Assembly (NCBI GenBank): GCA_003550305.1
Contig: QKYT01000102.1
Coordinates: forward strand, 39,207-103,206
Source of the DNA: Glomus cerebriforme
Lineage: Eukaryota; Glomeromycota; Glomeromycetes; Glomerales; Glomeraceae
DNA length: 64,000 bases
Direction of reading: 5' to 3'
In this document: in pieces, positions 1 through 11,819 of the stretch
Numbering within the stretch: the first letter of the stretch is position 1
How the letters are laid out: every line of letters begins with the position of its first letter
Notes under the pieces: generated by a model
Seen by the model: only the letters and a program-made list of their open reading frames with translations
What the model was told of the DNA's origin: nothing
Database searches by the model: none
Made by a program: the position numbers and the translations under genes

Positions 1-296
1 AATAGTATAGAAATAGTATAAACCAATTTTATTATCTTTAATTATATAAAGATACATTATAAATAAATAAACAAAAAATTATTAATTTTTTTTTCGCAGC
101 AATACTGATCAGCAATATTAGTTTTTACGTAATATGACATAATAATTCTGTTGTATTTCGATTAGATAGATAATCTTTTTTTTTAAAAAAAAATTATCTA
201 ATATTTTTAATTATCCCTCCTTAACAAAATTATCAGAAAAAAATTTATATTAAAGATGATTACATTTTTCTTATAAACTTCTGGTAGGTTAGAAGT
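1..296. other. AT-rich sequence without a gene
   Basis: No open frame or recognisable repeat is seen. The stretch is made of A/T runs and short palindromic A/T tracts (for example around 176-192) and leads into the tandem array that follows. Confidence 0.6.
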
Positions 297-660
297 TCTG
301 AAATGCTTTGAAAAATGTTAGTATGATGACTAACATTTTTTTTTTATTTTGTAGGAATGCAAGTGTCTTGATTTAAAGCTTTGAAAGAGATGTTAGTATA
401 ACGATAATGTTCCTTCTTTTCTTTATTTTGTAGTGAATGCGAAACAGCCCTTGGGTGAGTTAAACTTTGGCAAAAAGGTTTAAAAAACGTTAGTATAATG
501 ACTAATGTTTCTTATTTCTTTATTTTGTAGTAAACGGAAAGGCCTTGCTTAGGAACTCTTAGGTGAATTATAATTTGGCAAAGGTAGTTTAAGAAACGTT
601 AGTATGACGATTAACATTTCTTATTTTTTTATTTTATAATGAATACGGAAAGCCTTAGAA
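297..660 (+). repeat. Tandem array of intron-like modules
   Basis: Four diverged copies of a unit with spacing 75, 97 and 109 bp each hold a 38-42 bp segment at 317-354, 392-433, 489-530 and 598-639. Each segment starts GTTAGTAT. Copies 1 and 3 carry an ACTAAC- or ACTAAT-like branch motif, then a T-rich tract; copies 1-3 end TTTTGTAG, and in copy 4 both Gs of that ending are A. The spacers share a 'TTTGGCAAA' block and an 'AACGGAAAG'-like block. The module looks like a minimal spliceosomal intron, but no open reading frame across the spacers could be established, so it may equally be a minisatellite. Confidence 0.55.
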
Positions 661-1437
661 ATGGTAGGAATGGGATCTGGTGTATTGGATTTTGTCAAAA
701 TGTGCAGAGCGAGGATGATTTATTGATCACTTGATATACATCTGATTGGCTACAGAGTTTTGCAACAGTTTCTCCATTTCGCAATTGTTAAAGTTTCACT
801 AATGGCGAAATGTTTTGTCAATAGTTTCAACTTCACAATTTGGAGTTTCGCCATTTCACAAAATCCAAAATGAGTTTCGCCCAGAAACCTTAACTGCATC
901 GTCAATTAACTTCATGATTAATTTTGATTTAGATAAATATTGTTATATTATCACAGATATTTATCGATATTTATTTAAATACGTTAATTATTAATATTTT
1001 TATTACGATAAATAATGATTAAGAGATATATATCATTATATATTTCCAAAAAAATTTCTTAATAAGGATTAGGAGATATTAGATTAAGAATAGAATATAT
1101 GTCGATCATTTTTATTAATAAATCGTCATCTAAAAAGTAATGTGATTTTCAATTAAATCTTATCTTTTTGGAGATAAAGCTTAGCTTAAAAGTTTTTTTT
1201 GTGTTTGACTTATAAAAACCTTTAGTTTTTAAGTATAGTAAAAAAAGTTTATGTAATTTAATTATTTTATACTTAAAATCATAAAAATGTAACATTGTAG
1301 CTCTCACATAAGTCCAGTTTTTTCGCATGAATGAAATTAATTTAATAAAAAGATGCAGATATATTTAAAATACTAGAAAATACTTTATTTTTGTTATATA
1401 TACATGAACTACATTTATTTTATAAGTAGATATTTTT
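661..1437. other. AT-rich intergenic sequence
   Basis: No gene is seen. A small inverted motif is present ('AATGGCGAAAT' near 802 and its approximate complement near 848), with several 'TTTCGC' words nearby; this could be the end of an old repeat. The rest is A/T-rich and leads to the target-site copy at 1438-1453. Confidence 0.5.
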
Positions 1438-2207
1438 AATTTACTAACATATTGAAAGGCAACTCTCCCTGCTGATCCCTATGCCCATTTCTCTGATGAA
1501 GTTTTGGAAAGAAAAGTTGCGCTTTTTGGTCATTTTGTCCTAAGAAAGTGGTCTTTTAGTCATAGGAAAAGTTGCTCTATAATGTTGGACTTAATTAGAG
1601 AGATTTAGAAAATTTGTTGTTTAGTATCTGGCACACTAAGTTTCTCCGCATGTCAGGTCAACATAATTTTCAGTCACCTACATCTTTCTCTAAAGTTGAT
1701 ACTCAAGCAGTCATTTGGTATTCTAAGATATGCTTTACGTGCACAAGATGGATGGGTTGGACTTATGGCTGCTCTGGGTGGACCCTGGAGCAGACCTAGC
1801 ACAGAGTTTTTCTTTGGAAGTTAAGTGGCTTTTCGCTAAGTTGTCATATGGGCTTGACACAGCAGGGAGAAGCTTATCTGGTGTATAAATTTGGTGATTT
1901 ATTCCTTTTTATTAATTAAAAAATATTTGTTTTTGATGGTGAAAGGTGGAAGGACATCAGTTTTTTGGGTCTCGTGAAGACAAATACCGAACTGGTTAAA
2001 AATCTGTATTCTTTAGTGGGGGAAATTTTTTTACTTTCTTGGGTTTTATTTTTTCTAAACTCACTATTGTTTTTGGATTTCTGGTGGGAGATGTGGGGCA
2101 CCTGAAAAATTGATTGATAGCTGATCATCTGTTGATAATTGGTTCCCTTGTTGTTACACATCCCTTTATTTATTTCACTGTGGTGATTCCTATTTTTGTC
2201 CCTTAAG

Positions 2208-4805
2208 AAGGTCATCTAAAGCGGGGCAAATCACGTGATATGATTTCAGGATTAGTCAGAGTGTCACGTGATTTATCAGAAAATAGCAAACTATGATTGG
2301 TTTAATTTGTGTTAGCATTACAACATCATGCATTTATTGTTTTTTTCTTCATTTTTCAAAAAAAAACAAATTTTTTCACTAGTCAAGTCCATCCCTTCTT
2401 CACAATCAACTGTTACCCCTGTGCCTCCAGCTTCTTCTCCTTTAATTATAATGTCAGCGTCAAACCTCACACCAGACAAAAAGTAGGATCTTCTTTTTGA
2501 TGTAGTCCGCACTTTAGAAATTCCAATAAAGGTTTTTAACGAAAAGTGGTAGCCGTTAATTTCAAATATTTGGACGAAATGGGACTCATATAAATATGTA
2601 AATGGTGATATTTGAAAAACCTTCACCTGTCATTTTATAAAGTACTGTGAGTCAAGTACCCGACAAAAAGAAAATGTCCCAAATGAAAAATGCTGAATAA
2701 CCAGGATGCGGCCATCTGACATATATTCTGATATAATTAAAGTTTTTTGGATAGCTACTTCAAATGTAGTTCAAGTAGAGAAATATAAAAATTTCTCCAA
2801 TCATACACATTCTTTATCAGAAATTGATAGGTTAAAACGGCTAAAAGCTATTAAAAGTTTAGTTGAAATAGAAGCAGCCAAAAATTATTCGCCTCTAACA
2901 ATCACATCTGTCGTTAAAGAATATGCAACGTTAGAGTTAGGTCTTGGTGAACCCATGTGCGAGCTGAAGCGCAAAGAAGTAGCGAACATCAAATATAAAG
3001 TTCGTAGGTCTGCGGAAACTCATCTTGTTGGAAATTTGAACTTAAAGTTAGATATTTCAGAATCTATTTTTTATTTAATGGAGCAGGGATATCGTGTCAA
3101 AAATTACCGTGTCTCCTAATAGTCTACCAGAGGTATTGTGTTTGCACATCCAAAGTAACTAAAGAAGTTTGAACATCATGGATGGTTGACACTTATAGAT
3201 TCAACACATAAGACAAACTGGTACGATTGGCATCTGTTTACTCTTTACGTTCATGATACTTACGGATGTTGGAATGTAGGCGCCCATTTTTTTGTAAGCA
3301 GTGAGGATGCAAATACAGTTGCGGAAGCTTTAACAATAATCTGCAATAAGTATTATCATTAGTCCTCCCATTACATACTTTCAGATCATAGTAATATCGA
3401 AGTTAAGAGCATTAAAAAGACATTTTCTGGCATGGTCGCTGGTAAACAAGAGTACTAAGTTCTTCTTTGCGTTGTCCATGTTATGAGAATGTGGATGCAA
3501 AAAATTCATGAAAAAAAAACCTGAGACATCATGATCGCGGCGATGCACAAAAGAACAAAGATTGGATGCGAAAGCCTTGTTCAAGATGCTATTAATTCTT
3601 GTCCCATTCCTTTTATACAAAGTTACATTAAAAGGAATTATGCGAAAAATACTGAGAAATGGGGTTTATAAGTTCGGCAACATTTCCCCTGCTTTTACAA
3701 ATCACTTCAACGAATTCGCTAAAATCTTTTCATAGTGAATTAAAGAAAACAACATCTTCGTCACATGGTTTAATCAGTACATGATAATTTTTATTTGGTT
3801 ATTTTGCCCAGATGCCCAATCCAAAACTTTTATATTTTAGGTGCCATTCACAAAGTCGTCAATATTGATTGCAAAAACAGATCTGAAGCTGAAAGTGCAT
3901 CCTTTGATTTTTGTATCAAGAGAATATCTGCGTATGGTGTTGACGATGATATTCTTGAAGAAATCCAAAAGTTTCCATTTCCATTTCAACAATTAATCAT
4001 TAAAGAGGCCTGTGCTATGATGAATAGACTTGAAAACTGAAAAAGTGTGCCAGGACTTACTTCTCTCGATTATCACTGCTTGTTTCGCCATTGATATTTA
4101 TTGTCCTGCAAGCATATTTTCCATGAACACATGTATGGCAATAAATTGTTGACTGCTAACGTATAGCAAATGTTTCGCAAAATTTTTGAAGAAAGCGGGT
4201 TTGAAGTGTATGAAAGTCAAGAATCATTTATAGAATATGTTCAAACAGAGCAGCAAAAAAATGCCGAGAATCGAAGAATTGCTGTAGATAAATTAACTGA
4301 AAGAATGCGTGATAGGTATTGGCGTGTTGAAGAGATGAGTGATACCGATAAGATGCAATCTTTTATTTCTATATTAGAAGTCTCCGTAAATCTGATTATT
4401 TCGCATTTTGATGATAATTCGAACGAAAAAACTTAGAATTATTTATTAGCATTTTGATACTAATAATTGTACAAGGTTATATTGGGTTCTGATTATTGTG
4501 TGGACTTGGCTTCTTAAAATTATTACAAAGTTTTTTTATGTAGATAAAACTTTACGAATTTTATTAGAAATGATTACGAATTTTTTATTGTATAAATATA
4601 AAAAAAAAAATTACATTTTAAATTCAAATAAAAACAATAAAAACAATAAATATGGGTGGGTTTTTTTATTTTAATTAATTATTTAAAAACATTTTAATTT
4701 TTTTTTATTATGCCAATTATCATTTGGTATTCTAACCAAAATCACGTGATATTTCTGGTCAATCACAAAAATATCACGTGATTTGCCCCCTTTTTAGATG
4801 ACCTC
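2208..4805 (+). mobile_element. MULE-type DNA transposon nested in retroelement A
   Basis: The ends form imperfect inverted repeats of about 35-40 bp: the left begins AAGGTCATCTAAAG and the right, read inward, begins GAGGTCATCTAAAA; both continue with GGGGCAAATCACGTGATAT. They are flanked by an identical 8-bp direct repeat CCCTTAAG at 2200-2207 and 4806-4813. Duplications of 8-9 bp are usual for Mutator-like elements, and the interior encodes a decayed transposase with the fold expected of MULEs. Each end also carries two TCACGTGA palindromes 32-33 bp apart (2231-2238, 2264-2271 on the left; 4742-4749, 4774-4781 on the right). Confidence 0.9.
2451..4436 (+). pseudogene. Dead MULE transposase (DDE plus SWIM zinc finger)
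   Basis: A single reading frame of 662 codons runs through the whole element, interrupted by 17 stop codons but with no frameshift that I can find. Landmarks in order: an N-terminal Cys/His-containing region before 2706; a helical region with 'MCELKRKEVANIKYK'; the first catalytic Asp in 'LIDSTHKTN' (about 3195); the second in 'LSDHSNIEV' (about 3380); the C-x2-H block 'LLCVVHVMRMW' (about 3460); and a SWIM-like finger ending 'CKHIFHEHMYG' near 4110, in which the expected Trp codon is TGA. A C-terminal charged tail ends at 4436. The family is MULE, where the transposase cuts and pastes using a DDE catalytic triad. It cannot make protein as it stands. The start at 2451 is the first ATG in frame and is not certain. 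Confidence 0.85.
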
Positions 4806-6317
4806 CCCTTAAGGTGACGTTATGATTAGTAGTTATTAGAAAAATCAAAAAAAAGTATAAAAGGTGCGGAAGACAGTAGATACAATGTCGAGGTGCACTT
4901 ATATTAGGCTTTGGAAAACATTTGGTCAGGACACTTTGGTGTTATTTTTTGCAATAGGTATATCAAGGATGAAGATTCTTCGATAGGAACAAGCTGGACG
5001 GTCATGGTCAAAAGATGAATTCACTCTTTGGTAAGCAGTCAGCTCGATTCTTGGGAGAATGTCTGGCAGTGCCGTGAGGAATTGACCTATTACGGAAAAC
5101 TACTACCAGAGTGGAGGTTAGAAGGATAGATACTAGATGATAGCTTTCAGATAAAACAGTATAAGCAGTCGACTCGATTCATCTGGAGTATCTGTTAGGG
5201 TGACTTTGGTATCGGTGAAGGTGAGGTAGAGGAATAGAGTGAGATTTACTTTAGATTTTCTTTTTACTTTAGTTCTAGTTTATTAGGTAAGTTTCTTCTT
5301 CCTGAAGGTTAGTACTAGTAGCCGGCTTCTATAAATTTTTTTAAATAGGTTAATAAGAACTTATATAATATATCTAGCTAGTTTGAAGACCTGAGTGAGT
5401 ATTGGTAGGGTGTCTTATGTCCTAGAGATTGGTACTAGCAGCCAATCTCTTTAACCTCATTAATGTTTCGTACTAGTTTGAAGACCCAGGAGATTGTAAG
5501 AAGATTCATATGAACTAGGTATAAGGCACTTCTTTTGACATGGAGATACGGAAAAACTGGTTGAAGAATTTTATTTGGTTTCTGGCACTGGGATATGGGT
5601 TGATCCAGAGTTGATACTTTCTAAGTTAGTCAGGATGTCCTGACCGTACTCTGAAGACCTATATAGCATAAGTGTGACAAGTTGGGATTTTCTACTTTTA
5701 GTGGTCTTATCTCTGCATAGCTAGCTATTTTTGTTGTAGTTTTTATGGGCCCGTAAAATGGTTTTACAAATTGATCAATAAAGTTTTTGCTTAGTCAGCT
5801 TGTCTTTAAAAAAAAAAAATTTACTAACATATTAATAATTTTTTTTTTGAAGGCGCGCTGTTACATGAACTTTATTCTATAAATCGGGGCAATACCTGGA
5901 ATACAATAACAAATAAAATTAAATAGTTCAGACATAAGACCTCCGTCCAAAAGAAAAATCCCAACGCGTCACACTTATATAGCATGAGTCCTCAGAGTAA
6001 GGACTGAAAGCAAGACCTCCTTAGATAATAAGTATGCTCTGATTCTCCCTCACACCCCCAGTGCTAGCACCAAATAAAAAACCTTTCAATCAGTCCCCTT
6101 AAATCTCCCCTCAATATCCTTGGGTCTTCAAACTAGTATGATTTGTTATGAAACTCACATTTTTTATAAGAGGAATTAAAGAAGCCAGCTACTAGTACCA
6201 ACCTTCAGAAAGAAAATAAAACCATCTAATACTAAAACTAAAGATACAAAAAAAAGACTAAACTTACTTCTACTTCTACTACTTCCCTACTAAAACCGGT
6301 CCCAGGTCGCCTTAACG

Positions 6318-6937
6318 CAGTGGTGGGTTTTGGACTTGTCCAATTGCTTTTTTCAATTGGACAGTTTTGAACAGTCCAAAATTGTCCAAAATTTCTATGA
6401 GTTTTGGACTGTCCAAAACTGTCCAAAACCCATATTTGGTAAATCATAGATCAATCAAATAATCTTTTTTTCTTTTCGCTTCACATTCTAGGTTTCCAAT
6501 TACTTTATTTTTGTCTACACTACATTATTCATGTCACATAATAGCGGTGGTTATCCTAGGCATATACTCTTTACATATATAACAGTCTTAAAAAAAACTA
6601 ATGTAGGAGATAAAGAACATCAATGTGTTTGCAAAGCTTGTGTTGAAGTTTTAAAAGACGAAGCTAACCCCCTTCTTAGTCTTTTTTTTTATTATCTTTT
6701 TAAATTTTTATTTTAATTATATTATNCAAGATCCTCTAATAAATCTTTTCGTTATTAAATGATTTACTAATTTATAATATTAGCCAAAATTAGTTATAAT
6801 TCTGGCCAGAATTAACTTTAAATCATGTGATCTGTCCAAAACCTATCTATTGAAAAAAGGTTTTGGTTTTGGACAGGTTTTGGATAGGGTTTTGGACAAA
6901 TATCCAAAACGTCAATTTGTCCAATTGCCCAACACTG
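6318..6937 (+). mobile_element. Non-autonomous hAT-like element nested in copy B
   Basis: The ends are CAGTGGTGGG on the left and, read inward, CAGTGTTGGGCAA on the right, which fits hAT terminal repeats (CAGTG...). An 8-bp duplication with one mismatch flanks it: CCTTAACG at 6310-6317 and CCCTAACG at 6938-6945. Eight-base duplications are the rule for hAT. Subterminal sequence is full of the word TGTCCAAAA/TTTTGGACA on both sides, which probably served as transposase binding sites. The interior is too short for a transposase; only a finger-like fragment remains (6531-6716). Confidence 0.85.
6531..6716 (+). pseudogene. BED-finger-like N-terminal fragment of a hAT transposase
   Basis: A 61-residue frame starts at an ATG and has the spacing of a BED-type finger: an aromatic-rich stretch after 'GGYPRH' and a Cys-x-Cys-x2-Cys group in 'CVCKACVEVL', but no His pair follows and the frame ends in Phe/Leu-rich noise. 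BED fingers stand at the N-terminus of hAT transposases, so this is best read as what remains of the parent autonomous element after internal deletion. A real small protein cannot be excluded. Confidence 0.5.
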
Positions 6938-7494
6938 CCCTAACGGATACTTCAGATGAATTGAGTCGACTGCTTATACTGTTTTGTTTAAAGGCCATCA
7001 CCCAGTACCTTGTCTACCCCCCTGTATGACACCCATGGCCTACTTGAACATCCGCCTCAGTAGGAGTTAATTCCAGAATAAGTTAATTCCTCATGGCCCA
7101 GCCACCCATCAATCCAGTAAATCAAGATGACTACTTACCCAAACTTATTATGCGGTTACATGCTGAGCCTATTGAAGAATCTTGATCTTTGATATACCTA
7201 TTGCTGAAAAAACAAACATCTTGCTCCCAACACTCTCAAACCAATTCTACCCAATTAACGTACCTGACCCTATACCCAACGTCTTTTGAACCATTTTATT
7301 CTTTTTATTAAATTTTCTATTTACTAACTAATGATGTCACCTTAAGAGACAAAATTAGGGATCACCATCTGTGAAGCAAAACCTAGGAATGTGTTACAAC
7401 AACTAACATATTAATAATTAATGTTATATTTTATTATATTTATGCTAGACATAATGCCTTTTAATGCTTCTTATGCCTAGTATATAAGACTTGT

Positions 7495-10268
7495 TGCTTA
7501 AGATCCTAATAATCGACATGCTATACAATGGTCAAATAGTTACTGGACAGTTATTGACTATTCTGCTGATCTTCATATTCTGGATTTACATAATAAAGCA
7601 AAAGCATTTAATTTTAATACAAAAAATATCTCTATTGAAGAACAGAATCATAATGCTGATTATATCATTTTTCAAAATCAAAAAGAGGAATGGTCATTGA
7701 TACCATTATTACTTAGATATGTGGCTTTCACTACTGCTGGCAAAAATCATTTTAAATTATCAATTATAGAAAGAAATAATCAATTACTTTTCTTATGGGA
7801 GGAGTTTGGATCTGATGCATTATATACAGATAAACAAGCTTAAGACATTAAGTGACTTACTTTTTATTGTATGTTAAAAGAATATGGTCTTGAATCAAAC
7901 AATACTATTTGATCACTTCTTGATCTTTATAACCTTCAAATAATAAATAAACTTTAAAAACTTGTTCATGAAAAGTTTCCTTTATGATATCTAACAATTT
8001 TTCAATAAGGATCTTTAATTATTTTATCAGAAAATTTATAAAGTAATGCAAAGAAAAAGAGGAAACACTTTGCCGTAGTTTAAAATGAGGATAAGAGAAA
8101 ATTAATACTATTCTATATAAAAATGATGGTAATAGTAATAGCCAAAACATTTGTTTTGGAATACAAATTGAGTCTAATGGAAAAGTGTTATCTTCTAAAA
8201 ATATATAAGTTTTGATGTTAAAAAATTTAGAATATAAACAAGCAATTTATTCTTAAAATAAAACAATCAAAAAATTAAAAAAAAAGATTACTTCAATAAA
8301 TAATGAAGCTGAAAATGTTATTGAAACTAACATCACTATACTTAATAATGCAGAAATTTAAAAATCAGTGGAAAAGAAAATAGAAGAAAAAAAATTAGGA
8401 TCAGTTATTTTTATGAGCACTTCACAATATCTTTCTATTCTTCTTTCACTACCTTGTTCTAATTGCCTTGATCTTATCATATCAAATCGAACATTTTATA
8501 CCAGAGTATCAGAATTTAATATATCTTGTGTTATTACATGTCTTCTCTGCAAAACATCAACACAATATTCAAATAAGGATTTAGGGGTAAAGTACTCACA
8601 TTTAGTTGCAAGGATTACGCTTACTAGGAGGAGTAAATAAAAATTCTTTTCAAACAATATTGGCAACAATTGGAATAACTGTTATAATTATTGAGCTCGT
8701 ATGTTTAAACCTATTATTGATAGTGCAAAATCTAGTAGTTATAAAGTAATATTATATGAGATATTAGATGATTTGAAATCAACTAGTCAAGAAAAAGTTC
8801 TACAAATAGGATTTGATTATTTATGGTCATATTTTCGCAATGCATACCAAGCTAGCAGAAAGTTTCTGTACTTGAGTGACCTTTCTGGTATATAAAAACT
8901 GTTTTAGTATTTGATAAAATTATTTAACAAATAAAATTTATTTGCAAATTACCAGGGTATAATTACCAACTTGTAATTGGATTTCATACAGTAGAAAATT
9001 CTCATGTAATACGCAAGTCTGAGAATGATTCTTCAAAATTAGTTTATAAAAAAAATTTTGATGGAACATCAAGACAAATGAAACATGCAATTTTATTTGC
9101 ATTACTCAATAATATAATGCCCATATTAGAAGAAAGTGACTTTATCTTATATATATGTGTAGATGGTGACCTAGAAACAAATCAAACTTTGGTATACATA
9201 CCTGCAGTAAATCATATATTTGCTGATTTGAAGTATATTAGTAAAAATATTCAAAAAAATTTGTATAAGTAAACTATTTTTGTAAACCATTTTTAATAAG
9301 TATATGTTAACTAAAGTATTTTATACATTCTAACAGTAAAAAAGCAATATTCATGTTGGCATCCTTTTGAACAACATATTATATGATACTTCAATTCTTG
9401 TATATTTAATGCTGGACTGTGAAAAAAACTTAGTTAGGATGATGTTCCAACCGAAGAGGAAATGCAATATATATAAGTAGAAGGTTTAATTTGGCATTTG
9501 CTTGATGATCATAGTATATGTTGGAGTGACGTTTGTTAGATAAAGGATAATCCAGAATTGCAATTACAAAATTCAAGTCTAAAAAATTATACCTAAGCTG
9601 AAATAGAAAATTTCTGAAGTATTATTATCACAATTTTTCATGTACCATTTGGCCAAGAACTTATAACCACTCACATAACAAAATCTTTAACAGAAAAATT
9701 CTCAAGTACTTGGATAAATGAATTGACTATTGGGTTTCTTATAATACTTGTTATGTATTAGCAGTCATTGATCAAAACGATAGATTAGATATTATAATGT
9801 TTAAAGTTTATATAGCAGTTACCAATAAGGATTTCTCATATTCTGATATGTATAATAGATTAAACTTCATTGAGGAAAAATCTTAAATAGTTCTTAAAAA
9901 TTGTAGTACTATTCAACAATGAAATGAAGTAAAAAAAGAAAGTTTGCTAATGATAGAAAGGAACTTACTGGCTTTAATTTTAATAAAGAAATATGATATT
10001 GTGTTTCTTTTACTTATATGTTATAGAATATTTATTTAATATCTATTATAGGAAATTAGTATTTTATAAAAGTAAAGAATCTGAACAAATTCGTAAAGAC
10101 ATATTTTGGCCATTATTTGGTGAGATTTTAAGAGATTTTGATGTGATAGTAAAATGCGTTACATATCATGCATTTGCAAAGAAAAGTGCATATAAGTTGT
10201 GTGATGTATGTTCATTTTATGTGAATGTGGATTGTGAGAAAGAATTGTTAATGATAAATACATGCCTA
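7495..10268 (+). pseudogene. Decayed Mutator-like transposase gene
   Basis: Coding traces can be followed for 2.7 kb in changing frames. The N-terminal part (about 7502-7852) reads from 'DPNNRHAIQWSNSYW' to 'LYTDKQA'. A Lys/Glu-rich helical stretch (about 8230-8400) leads into a region with two Cys-x2-Cys pairs ('CSNC', 'CLLC'; to 8640). Then come 8701-8895 ('RMFKPIIDSAKS'-like, with Asp in 'IGFDYLWSY'), 8940-9270 with 'FDGTSRQMKHAI' and 'ICVDGDLETN', and 9310-10268 with a C-terminal Cys-rich end ('LCDVCSFYV'). The 'GFD...' and 'DGD' blocks resemble the Mutator-like transposase domain found in many uncharacterised eukaryotic proteins; this assignment is from memory. Many stops and shifts make it inactive. 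The last codons run into the inserted element at 10269. Confidence 0.55.
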
Positions 10269-10269
10269 C

Positions 10270-11503
10270 ACAGGTAGAATGCTGTTCAATCGGGCATATA
10301 CTCGATTGATAACTATTAAAATAATTAGTTAATATAGTATATATATCAGATTAAACAAAAATTGGTGATCAATAAGGCACATACCCAATTAAATACAATA
10401 TAAGTAATTGGATTGACCGATTTATAGTTATTTTATTAAGTGACAAAATTAGCAACCTGATTTGTAATAATTTGTAAAATCAACCTTCATAAAATTCGGC
10501 CTAAATTCGGCTGATTTTAAAAAAATTCATCTAAATTAGTAATGATGCACAGTTCAACCCATATTCGACCCTGCAGAATGATGGCTGAATTGCATACTAA
10601 TTTTTATTAAAATTAAACTTATATTCGACCTTGCAGACTAATAGTTAAATTATCACCCTTTTTTAAACAAAAATACAAAAAATGATGGCTGAATTACATG
10701 CTATAAAATAATAACGCAACATGTTATTCACTTCCAATATAATATTAAAATATCATTATAGGTATATGTGGAGAATGTGTATCAATTGACATCGTTGAAT
10801 TAAGCTATGTATCGATTTATATCATCAAATCAAGCGATTCTACTAACACTTGTGACATTGGAGTCTCGTTAGCAGGTAAAGGTGTTGATTGTTTGGGATG
10901 TGATTCTAAAGGAGATGTTTGTTCATGTGTAGCTTTTGTGTGTAGATCGACCATTTATTCGTCACCTTTTGGTAAAAGTGGATTAGACATTGAAGAACTT
11001 GGAGTATTATATTTGTTTAAGATATCGGCTGTAATTAATATCAACGGCGTTGGTTTAATATTTAACTTTGATTTATTTTACCGATTTCTAACTACTTAAT
11101 TGAGTTTAATTTTATTAATAGAACTATAAATAAAGGTGCAAAATGCATGTTAATTTACTAATATTTGACTTTGATTATTTTAATTGATATTAATGTATAT
11201 TTATCTTTTTATTAATATTGATTTGATATTTTATTTGATTTTGATATTTAAAAATAGAAATATATCATATCGGTTTGATTTTGGTTTAATTGATTGAAAG
11301 TTAATTTGATCCGAAAGTTTAAGAGAATTTGATAGTCAATATCATTAATGATTGAAAGTCTAATTTGATACAAAGTATAATAAATAGCATAAAAAAAAAG
11401 ACATAAAAAGGAGGACAAATTCTCTTGTTTCATGCAAATAAATATTCTCTTTCTTTTTTTTTTAAAAAAATAAATATTTTGAAAATAAATTTTGAAAATA
11501 AAA
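10270..11503. other. Subterminal region of CACAGG element copy 1
   Basis: AT-rich sequence with repeated words of the type ATTCGACC, CGATTGAT and GAATTG. The short frame at 10893-11099 has no recognisable domain and is probably chance, although it is a little less AT-rich than its surroundings. No promoter for the cargo gene could be pinned down; an A-rich tract precedes its ATG at 11504. Confidence 0.5.
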
Positions 11504-11819
11504 ATGTCTCGCAGAAAATCTTCATCATCCCAACCACCATGAAATAATCTATTTTCATCAATATCATCCCATTCTAATACACCATGAAATAATCTGCCTT
11601 TATCAATATCCTCATCAATGTCATCCTAGCCTTCGTCCAATCCCAATACACCATGAAGTAATCCGCCTTCTCCAACGTCTTCATCAATGTCATCTCAACC
11701 TATGTTCAATCCCAATACATCACGAATTTCAGAACCCTTTAGACTCTTTATGCTGGCAGATATTTTAGCTTTGATAGGCCAAACACCTTCAACACCTTCT
11801 ACACTAAGAAATTCATCAA

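Larger units (their letters stand above)
1454..5817 (+). mobile_element. Poly(A)-tailed non-LTR-like retroelement, copy A
   Basis: The element ends in an A-run at 5808-5819 after an AATAAA-containing 3' end, and is bracketed by a 14-16 bp direct repeat: AATTTACTAACATATT at 1438-1453 and again at about 5818-5833, the right copy overlapping the A-run. A terminal A-run plus a long variable target duplication is the signature of target-primed reverse transcription. Without the nested MULE it is about 1.75 kb. No reverse transcriptase could be read, so it is either a 5'-truncated LINE or a non-autonomous element mobilised by one. Its last 650 bases are clearly related, inverted, to copy B at 5841-7401. 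The 3' region has a partial internal duplication around 'GGTACTAGCAGCC' and 'CTAGTTTGAAGACC' (about 5300-5500). Confidence 0.75.
5841..7401 (-). mobile_element. Poly(A)-tailed non-LTR-like retroelement, copy B
   Basis: This copy lies in reverse orientation: it starts with a T-run at 5839-5848 (the A-tail on the minus strand) and is flanked by a perfect 18-bp duplication ACTAACATATTAATAATT at 5823-5840 and 7402-7419. Read on the minus strand, it matches the 3' part of copy A over several hundred bases, including the words around 'GCAGTCGACTC', 'GTACTAGTAGC' and 'CTATATAAGTGTGAC'. It has taken in a 620-bp hAT-like element. No coding region was recognised. The left target copy overlaps the right target copy of A, so B inserted into A's 3' junction. 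Confidence 0.75.

Noticed and set aside
1614..1799. 61-codon frame inside retroelement A
   Set aside because: No reverse transcriptase or RNase H motif, and stops on both sides; the element may be truncated here.
2318..2626. Minus-strand frame of 102 codons
   Set aside because: It lies antisense to the MULE end and N-terminal coding region and has no domain.
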